From Oscillospiraceae bacterium (GTDB lineage Bacteria > Bacillota_A > Clostridia > Oscillospirales > WRJC01): a stretch of DNA of 11,051 nucleotides. The position numbers and the translations under genes are program-made. Numbering within the stretch: the first letter of the stretch is position 1; the number at the start of each line of letters is the position of its first letter. The DNA lies in assembly GCA_009785015.1 (NCBI GenBank), contig WQXD01000094.1, positions 1-11,051 on the forward strand, read 5' to 3'. Positions 5,772 to 11,051 of the stretch are shown piece by piece. The notes beneath the pieces were generated by a model that was not told the DNA's origin, ran no database searches, and saw only the letters and a list, made by a program, of their open reading frames with translations.

Positions 5772-7394
5772 ATGCATATAGGAAACAAAAATTATATAGA
5801 TATATCGTCGAGCAAATTTTCGGATTTCATAGAAAACGGCAATTTATACGTCGATAAAACCGCCTTTATAGAACACGTACTAAACGACAGAAGCAAAGTT
5901 CTGTTGTTTTCGCGCCCCCGGAGAACGGGAAAATCGCTGAATATGGATACCCTTGCGTCATTTCTGGACTGCAAACAAAATACGGCGCACTTATTTGCCG
6001 GGTTATATGTGGAAAAAAGCCCGGTATTCGATCAGATAAACAAACATCCCGTGATATACCTGAGTTTCAGATTATTAAGAAGCTCGGGCTATAAAGAACA
6101 ATTTAAGTTTATGATAAAAGACAATGCGTCGTATTATTTGCAAAAAGAAGAAATCGATTACAAGCTGGCATGTTACTTTGACGACAAAGAAAATTATGAT
6201 ACCGGCGCTCTTTTGTATCTGACTGAAAATCTTCATGCTGTTTACGGAAAAAAACCATATATTTTCATCGACGAGTACGATAAAATATTGATGGATAACG
6301 TATATTCAGACGAATATGAAAATCTCAGAAGATGGATTACGGAAGTATTTGAATCGGCGTTAAAAGACAACGCTTCTCTTGAAAAAGGAATATTGACCGG
6401 AGTTACCCGGGTATCTAAGGAAAGTATGTTCAGCGGATTGAATCATCTGGCGGTTTTTGATATTTTTACAACCGGCGTTTATGACAGGGATTTCTCTCTG
6501 ACAGAAGACGAAGCGCAAGAACTGCTGACGCCGGAAGAATTAGATGAAGTGAGGGACTGGTATAACAATACGAGGGTCGGAAAAGAAAGGTTGTTCAACA
6601 TTTATTCGGTTGTGTCCTATCTCTATTACGGAAAGCTTGATAATTACTGGGGCAAGAGCGGCACTTTGGATATGCTGATCAATCTGATGAACAAAAGCCG
6701 TGCCGACGGGCTTTTGGAAATAATCGAAAATCGAAACGCTTTTATCTTAACGGAATTACAACCCAGGCTGTCTTTGAAAAATATTGTGTCCAACCTTTCG
6801 GATTCCCAGTTTTATTCGCTGGCGATTCAGGCAGGGTATCTCACATATGATATAGAAAAAGAAGCGGCGGCAGACAGTTCCCCGACTTACAGGGTATATA
6901 TTCCGAATTTGGAACTGCAAAGCGTATGGCGTGATTTTATACTGGAATTTGTCGTTGAATCGCCGGGCGACGATTTCCGTACTATATTCGATAATATACA
7001 CGACACAAAAGAATTCAGCAGTCAGCTTAAAGATTTCATTGATTACCGGTTGTCTTATCATGATACGGATAAAAATGAACCTGAACGGATATATCATGTT
7101 TTTTTGTTTGGCATGAGTTTGGCCGCCAAATATAAAAGCACATCGAATAAAGAAAGCGGGTTCGGACGGTATGATTTATTGATAGAGGGCAATACGTTCA
7201 ACGCCGTTCTTGAATTCAAAAAATCCGCCGACGAAAACGAATTGGAAAAAAAAGCGGAAGAAGCCCTGCGGCAGATTGACAGAAAAAAATATTATACCGG
7301 CGTCAAAAACAGCAAACCCATATACAAAGTGGGAATAGCGTGCTATAAAACGATATGTACGGTGAAAACCGTTTTACATGACAATTTAGAATAA
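5772..7394 (+). CDS. AAA-ATPase-like protein with C-terminal PD-(D/E)XK nuclease domain
   Basis: This is the two-domain architecture of AAA-ATPase-like plus PDDEXK_9 (formerly DUF1703) proteins, abundant in Clostridia and Bacteroidetes. The N-terminal domain begins with the family's Y-V-D-K-T (26-30), then Walker A RPRRTGKS (48-55), Walker B Y-I-F-I-D-E-Y-D (163-170) and a G-V-T-R-V-S segment (210-215) containing a likely sensor Arg. The C-terminal nuclease-like core has E-R-I-Y-H (438-442), G-F-G-R-Y-D (463-468) and E-F-K (481-483), so the D...E-x-K set looks intact. The 540-residue length is typical. The ATG has a good RBS, GGAGG (5758-5762), 9 nt upstream. There is no signal peptide or membrane segment, so it acts in the cytoplasm. 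Its role is not established; defence or selfish-element functions are suspected. It sits between tRNA-Arg and pyrC, with only 3 nt before pyrC. Confidence 0.88.
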   Translation: MHIGNKNYIDISSSKFSDFIENGNLYVDKTAFIEHVLNDRSKVLLFSRPRRTGKSLNMDTLASFLDCKQNTAHLFAGLYVEKSPVFDQINKHPVIYLSFRLLRSSGYKEQFKFMIKDNASYYLQKEEIDYKLACYFDDKENYDTGALLYLTENLHAVYGKKPYIFIDEYDKILMDNVYSDEYENLRRWITEVFESALKDNASLEKGILTGVTRVSKESMFSGLNHLAVFDIFTTGVYDRDFSLTEDEAQELLTPEELDEVRDWYNNTRVGKERLFNIYSVVSYLYYGKLDNYWGKSGTLDMLINLMNKSRADGLLEIIENRNAFILTELQPRLSLKNIVSNLSDSQFYSLAIQAGYLTYDIEKEAAADSSPTYRVYIPNLELQSVWRDFILEFVVESPGDDFRTIFDNIHDTKEFSSQLKDFIDYRLSYHDTDKNEPERIYHVFLFGMSLAAKYKSTSNKESGFGRYDLLIEGNTFNAVLEFKKSADENELEKKAEEALRQIDRKKYYTGVKNSKPIYKVGIACYKTICTVKTVLHDNLE

Positions 7395-7397
7395 GGG

Positions 7398-8630
7398 GTG
7401 ATAAATATCGGCGGTCTGACCATAAAAAACGCGCGCCTTGCCGAAAGCGGCGAATTGGCGGACATATCAATTGCCGGCGGGATCATCAAAAAAATTTGCC
7501 CGTCCGGGGGTAACATGCCGGAAACGCGGGAGACAATCGACGCCCGGGGGAATTACATCTCCCCCGGCTTTATAGACCTGCATGTGCATCTGCGCGATCC
7601 GGGCCTCACACACAAAGAAGATATAGCCTCCGGTACAAAAGCGGCGGTGAAAGGCGGCGTCACCACGCTCTGCTGCATGCCGAACACGGAGCCGTGTATC
7701 GACAGCCCGGAAGTGGCGCGGTATGTTTTGGGCCAATTGGCGCACTGCAACGTTTTGCCCGTGGGGGCGATAACCAAATCGCTGAAAGGCGAAGAGCTCA
7801 CAAATTTCGCGGCGCTCAAAAAAGCGGGAGCCGCCGCGCTGTCCGACGACGGCAAACCGGTGGAAAGCGAAAATCTGATGTTTGAGGCGTTGGTCAAAGC
7901 GAAAGAGACCGGTATGCTCATAATGCCGCACTGCGAGGATTTGAGCCTTTCGGGCAACGAATCCGAAAACAAAGCCACCGCCCGCGACATAGATTTGGCG
8001 CGCACAGCCGGGGCAAGGCTGCATGTATGCCATATAAGCACAAAAAAGAGCGCGGGCTATATAAGCGCCGCGAAACAAAGCGGCCTTGACATAACTGCCG
8101 AGACATGCCCGCATTATTTTACCCTGACAAAAGAAGACGCGCCGAAATACGGCGCGAACGCGAAGATGAACCCCCCCTTGCGTTCAGCTGAAGACAAAGA
8201 GGGGATAATCCACGCGTTAAAATCAAAAGTTATCGACTGTATATCGAGCGACCACGCCCCGCATTCGGACGAGGAAAAAGAATCGGGGATCAACGGCATA
8301 ACCGGGCTTGAGACCCTGTTCGCGCTGTCTTTGACCTATCTCGTAAAGCCAAACCATATCACGCTCGGCGAGCTGATCAGGCTTATGACGATCAACCCCG
8401 CGAGGATAATCGGGATCGACGGGCACAGGGGAACGATAGAAGAAGGAAAAGCGGCGGATTTGGTGATATTCGACACAGACGAAAGATTCACATTCGACAA
8501 AACCGGGTCTTTTTCAAAATCGCGCAACACCCCCTTTCACGGATTTGAGCTGTACGGGAAAATTCTGCAGACTTTCGTAAACGGGAATGTGGTATATACA
8601 AATTATTCCAATTCCAGAACTTTGTCGTAA
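7398..8630 (+). CDS. pyrC: Dihydroorotase, class I
   Basis: The enzyme closes carbamoyl-aspartate to dihydroorotate in cytoplasmic pyrimidine synthesis. Metal and catalytic residues are visible: H-V-H (His62, His64), A-L-S-D-D-G (Asp151), P-H-C-E-D (His178), H-V-C-H-I-S (209-214) and S-S-D-H-A-P-H (Asp285). The metal-bridging Asp rather than a carboxylated Lys marks class I. The protein is 410 residues against about 428 usual: roughly 19 residues are missing between His178 and H-V-C-H, yet the frame is intact. GTG at 7398 is taken as the start. It lies 3 nt after the ATPase stop, and its upstream AAGGG is too close to act as a normal RBS. No ATG exists before the first catalytic histidines except Met40, so the exact start is unsure. 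The last 28 nt overlap the convergent lipoprotein gene. No other pyr gene is adjacent. Confidence 0.92.
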   Translation: MINIGGLTIKNARLAESGELADISIAGGIIKKICPSGGNMPETRETIDARGNYISPGFIDLHVHLRDPGLTHKEDIASGTKAAVKGGVTTLCCMPNTEPCIDSPEVARYVLGQLAHCNVLPVGAITKSLKGEELTNFAALKKAGAAALSDDGKPVESENLMFEALVKAKETGMLIMPHCEDLSLSGNESENKATARDIDLARTAGARLHVCHISTKKSAGYISAAKQSGLDITAETCPHYFTLTKEDAPKYGANAKMNPPLRSAEDKEGIIHALKSKVIDCISSDHAPHSDEEKESGINGITGLETLFALSLTYLVKPNHITLGELIRLMTINPARIIGIDGHRGTIEEGKAADLVIFDTDERFTFDKTGSFSKSRNTPFHGFELYGKILQTFVNGNVVYTNYSNSRTLS

Positions 8631-10105
8631 AATTTATCGAGGGCGGCTTGGGTTTTGCCGGCGTTTTTTTCATAATATGAAACAAAATCCGTGCTTTTGC
8701 TCTTCAAAAGGGTCGGAAAGGCGTACTGCATGGGGTCCCCCTCTATGAGGTTCCTGCCCGGGTCGAATATGCATGTTTTGTACACCAATTCGAGCATCTC
8801 CACGGATTCCAGGTCCCTTGTCAGTTTTATCCCCATTAGCACATCGTAGTACGCGGGGATGCAATATTTGTACGACAGCGCGGAAAGGGCCTCGACGATT
8901 ATTCCCGTTTTATTCAAATCCGGCGTCGTCTGCGGAAGCACCATGAAACCGTTGTGGGAAAAGTGATAATACCTGCTCTGGGTTTCGTCCAATTTGGGCC
9001 ACGGAAGGATGCCGTAGTCGAATTCTATCGATCTGTACTGCAGAGCGCGGAAAAGCGGGTCCCAGTGAAACAGCACGCGCCCCGTGTAAAGCGGCAGCGC
9101 GGAAATATACTGGTCGCCCATCGCGCCGTACGGGAAAATAAAGGTGCAGCTTGTGTCGTTGATGAGCGCGTCGACGGCGACCAAGGCGCTGTGGAGCCTG
9201 TCGACCGCGTCTGTGAAGAGGGGGCGGCCGTTTTCGTCCCATTTCGCGTAATTTACTCCCGCCGAGTTCGGCACCGAATTGAAATACCAGTCGAGCTGCG
9301 TCACGAGGCCGTACTGGTCCGCGTCGGTCATCGCGCCGTCGCCGTCCAAGTCTTTGCCCGCGGCTTTGGCCATTTCGTGCATTTTGTCGTATGTCCATTT
9401 TCCGTCGCGCACCAGCCGGTACGGGTCTTCAAGCCCCAGGTTCTGGAGCAGGTCCTTGTTGAAGAATGTGACGTTCGGGTCGGGTATGACAAAATCCGAA
9501 ACCACGAGATACATCCTGCCCTTTAACGACAACGCTTCGTTTTCCGCGTTCTTTTCGCTCCACCACGGCTTGTCGAAGTTGAGATAAGGCACCGTATTCC
9601 AGTCCGAGATAATATTCTGGGTGATCAGGGCCGACAGCTCGTTGCTGCAGTGGGTGAGCGCCATGTCGTAATCGTGCGAGCCGGCTTTGACGGATTTCCC
9701 CAGCGTATTCATAAGGGTACCGTAATCGGTGGGTATCTTTTTGATTTGAACGTTGAAACGCAGTTCCGTGTCCCTTTGCCTGCGGTAGAGGGCGTCGTTC
9801 ATCACCTCGCCTATTTCTCCGTCGGCCCAGTAATAATCCGTATAGGTTCCCCATGTGAGATACAATATGTTGAAATCGGAATCGCCGAAATCGGAATCCG
9901 GCAGATCGTCGGGCACGGCCGTCCTGTCCGTGCCGGATTCGGCGTTTTGCGCGCCTTCTTCCGCCGCCGCGTCACCGGAAGCGGTCGTCGTTTCTTCGCC
10001 CGAGTTCTGCCCGCCGCCTTCCGCATTGCACGACAACAGCGGCAAAAAAGCGGAGGATAAGCACAGCGTAAACAATAAAAACAGCGGGATTGTGATTTTT
10101 TTCAT
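8603..10105 (-). CDS. Extracellular solute-binding lipoprotein, probably sugar ABC transporter
   Basis: The N-terminus has a lipoprotein signal: M-K-K-I, a hydrophobic stretch, and lipobox L-L-S-C with the acylated Cys26. A low-complexity Gly/Glu/Thr/Ala spacer follows (27-70), as on cell-surface lipoproteins. The rest resembles family 1 solute-binding proteins of clostridia: W-G-T-Y-T-D (85-90), the E-V-M-N-D-A-L-Y-R-R segment (100-109), R-D-G-K-W-T-Y-D (233-240), and a calcium-loop-like D-L-D-G-D-G-x-x-x-D-x-D (252-263). It would bind a sugar or oligosaccharide outside the membrane and hand it to an ABC permease, but no permease or ATPase gene is in the window. The ATG has AGAGGAG (10114-10120) at 8 nt spacing, lying inside the last codons of the upstream gene, so translation is probably coupled. 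Its 3' end overlaps pyrC by 28 nt tail to tail. The ligand cannot be read from sequence. Confidence 0.88.
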   Translation of the reverse strand: MKKITIPLFLLFTLCLSSAFLPLLSCNAEGGGQNSGEETTTASGDAAAEEGAQNAESGTDRTAVPDDLPDSDFGDSDFNILYLTWGTYTDYYWADGEIGEVMNDALYRRQRDTELRFNVQIKKIPTDYGTLMNTLGKSVKAGSHDYDMALTHCSNELSALITQNIISDWNTVPYLNFDKPWWSEKNAENEALSLKGRMYLVVSDFVIPDPNVTFFNKDLLQNLGLEDPYRLVRDGKWTYDKMHEMAKAAGKDLDGDGAMTDADQYGLVTQLDWYFNSVPNSAGVNYAKWDENGRPLFTDAVDRLHSALVAVDALINDTSCTFIFPYGAMGDQYISALPLYTGRVLFHWDPLFRALQYRSIEFDYGILPWPKLDETQSRYYHFSHNGFMVLPQTTPDLNKTGIIVEALSALSYKYCIPAYYDVLMGIKLTRDLESVEMLELVYKTCIFDPGRNLIEGDPMQYAFPTLLKSKSTDFVSYYEKNAGKTQAALDKFYDKVLELE

Positions 10106-10109
10106 AAAA

Positions 10110-11051
10110 TTAACTCCTCTTCTTTTTATATTTTACGGCGAATATGCCCGGCAAAGCTCCCGCAAGGGCCAAAACAATCGCAAAAGGCAAAACGTCGCCC
10201 GTATTGGGATTGCCTTTGTCTTCTTTTGTTTCGTTTCCGGCCGCCGGATTGCCGAAGGGTTCTTGGGTTTGCAGCAATGTTTCAATGAGTATCATTTCGT
10301 CAAAGTTTTCCCATTTTTTTATATTTTCCCCATCATACCAGACAAATCCTATCGTTTTTCCGTCGTCACCGAATATTTCCCAAATACCTTCATCCAACTC
10401 CGCCGCACCCCAGCCGTTGGGGAGCAAAGTCGCGGAGTCCGGTATTTGGCCGTGGTATTCCAATTCCACAATGTCGCCGCCGGGAGTTGTGATCGTCACC
10501 GAGTTGGCCGGCGGCGGTGTCGGCGGAGCGGAAGGGTAGGGGGGATAATTCGTCACCGGAATTGCCGAAGTCATCAGGGAATCGTCCGTCTGGGAAAGCG
10601 TCGGGCCATTGGCCGGTTTGTCTTCCGTTGCCGCCGGTGCCCCGTCTTCGCCGTTTTGTACTTCGTCGATTGTGGGTTCCGTGGACGGTTCTTCACCCGG
10701 ACCGAATCCCGGTTTTTTCGACGGTGCTTCGTCTTCTTCATATTCAATATCTTCATCGCCTTCTTCTTCATCATCGCCTTCACCTTCGTCGTCGACTTCT
10801 TCTTCTTGCTCTTGTTCTTCTTCGTCTATTGTCGGTTCCGTAGTGGTCTCATCTTCTGTTGTCGTCTCTGTTTTATTGTCATCCTCTTCTTCATCCTCTT
10901 CTTCATCATTTTTGTCGTCATCGGGGCTGGAGTCGGAGCCGGGATCGGTTTGCGGCGTTTCCGTTGTCGTCGTGGGCTCCGGAGTGGTAGGTTCCGGCGT
11001 GATCGGCGGCAGCGGTACTATAGTCTCCGTATATGTCGCCATCAGGATGAC
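10110..11051 (-). CDS. Cell-wall-anchored acidic, Pro/Thr-rich surface protein with NPNTG sorting signal, 5'-truncated
   Basis: The frame stays open to the window edge. The only early ATG (11040-11042) has no RBS in the few bases visible, so the true N-terminus is probably outside. From that ATG there are 310 codons, in this order: a Pro/Thr/Glu stalk (about 1-42); a highly acidic Asp/Glu stretch (about 43-107); a second linker with a repeated T-E-P-T-I-D-E; a Pro-rich hinge (about 168-178); and a small possibly folded region (about 180-255). The C-terminus is a sorting signal: N-P-N-T-G-D (278-283), 20 hydrophobic residues, then K-Y-K-K-K-R-S. NPxTG-type signals are used by some clostridial sortases in place of LPxTG. 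The protein is therefore inferred to be linked to peptidoglycan as a stalked or spacer surface protein. It lies 4 nt before the sugar-binding lipoprotein gene, so both may belong to one surface or uptake operon. Any ligand or enzymatic domain must lie upstream. No sortase gene is in view. Confidence 0.8.
   Translation of the reverse strand, partial: VILMATYTETIVPLPPITPEPTTPEPTTTTETPQTDPGSDSSPDDDKNDEEEDEEEDDNKTETTTEDETTTEPTIDEEEQEQEEEVDDEGEGDDEEEGDEDIEYEEDEAPSKKPGFGPGEEPSTEPTIDEVQNGEDGAPAATEDKPANGPTLSQTDDSLMTSAIPVTNYPPYPSAPPTPPPANSVTITTPGGDIVELEYHGQIPDSATLLPNGWGAAELDEGIWEIFGDDGKTIGFVWYDGENIKKWENFDEMILIETLLQTQEPFGNPAAGNETKEDKGNPNTGDVLPFAIVLALAGALPGIFAVKYKKKRS
10724..10926 (-). repeat. Low-complexity (TTC/TCA)-rich tract coding for the Asp/Glu-rich stretch
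   Basis: The plus strand is dominated by imperfect TTC, CTTCTT and TCATC units, which read as GAA/GAG/GAT codons on the coding strand. Blocks such as TCTTCTTCATC and CCTCTTCTTCATC recur several times. Just outside and inside it, two copies of a segment encoding T-E-P-T-I-D-E lie about 160 nt apart (near 10667-10684 and 10826-10843). Such tracts can vary in length by slippage while keeping frame. Confidence 0.6.

Noticed and set aside
8954..9526. Open frames antisense to the solute-binding lipoprotein gene, and similar ones over pyrC (7467-8114)
   Set aside because: Their Arg/Val-rich composition, lack of domains and lack of RBS mark them as shadows of GC-rich coding sequence.
1..11051. CRISPR array, complete insertion sequence, integrase or prophage
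   Set aside because: No regularly spaced repeats, transposase with DDE/HUH motifs, tyrosine or serine recombinase, or phage structural gene was found on either strand.

Overview
The window looks like a low-to-mid GC member of the Firmicutes, most likely a clostridial (Oscillospirales/Christensenellales-like) bacterium. The evidence is an HPr kinase/phosphorylase, a zinc-binding ROK glucokinase, a sugar-binding lipoprotein with a lipobox, a C-terminal NPxTG-type cell-wall sorting signal, strong Shine-Dalgarno sites and good sigma-A-type promoters. The genus is inference, because no marker gene is present.

Layout, left to right. (1) Positions 1-2181 (+): the 3' end of a probable defence operon. 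It holds a 5'-truncated DndD-like SMC/Rad50-type ATPase with a cysteine hook, followed after 1 nt by a 178-residue protein I do not recognise. (2) Positions 2182-2413: no gene, with a GC-rich structured core. (3) Positions 2414-3498 (+): a strong promoter, then a Rpn/PD-(D/E)XK transposase-like nuclease gene. Its best translation start (TTG with a good RBS) is out of frame with the body by one base at a run of six G. (4) Positions 5522-3507 (-): a promoter, hprK, then a ROK-family glucokinase, forming a carbon-catabolite-control and sugar-phosphorylation operon. (5) Positions 5575-5747 (+): a promoter and a tRNA-Arg(TCT) with encoded CCA, then a hairpin. (6) Positions 5772-7394 (+): an AAA-ATPase/PD-(D/E)XK protein directly downstream of the tRNA. 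(7) Positions 7398-8630 (+): class I dihydroorotase (pyrC), 3 nt behind the ATPase gene and missing about 19 residues in mid-protein. (8) Positions 11051-8603 (-): a 5'-truncated acidic, Pro/Thr-rich surface protein with a sorting signal, then a sugar-type extracellular solute-binding lipoprotein whose RBS lies inside the end of the surface-protein gene.

How they fit together: housekeeping genes (hprK-glucokinase, tRNA-Arg, pyrC, a sugar-uptake lipoprotein) alternate with accessory genes (SMC-like ATPase pair, Rpn nuclease, tRNA-linked ATPase/nuclease). The accessory genes sit at the ends of housekeeping units, which is typical of insertion hot spots. The least described parts are the ATPase and its small partner at the left edge, and the G-tract frame break before the Rpn-like gene.
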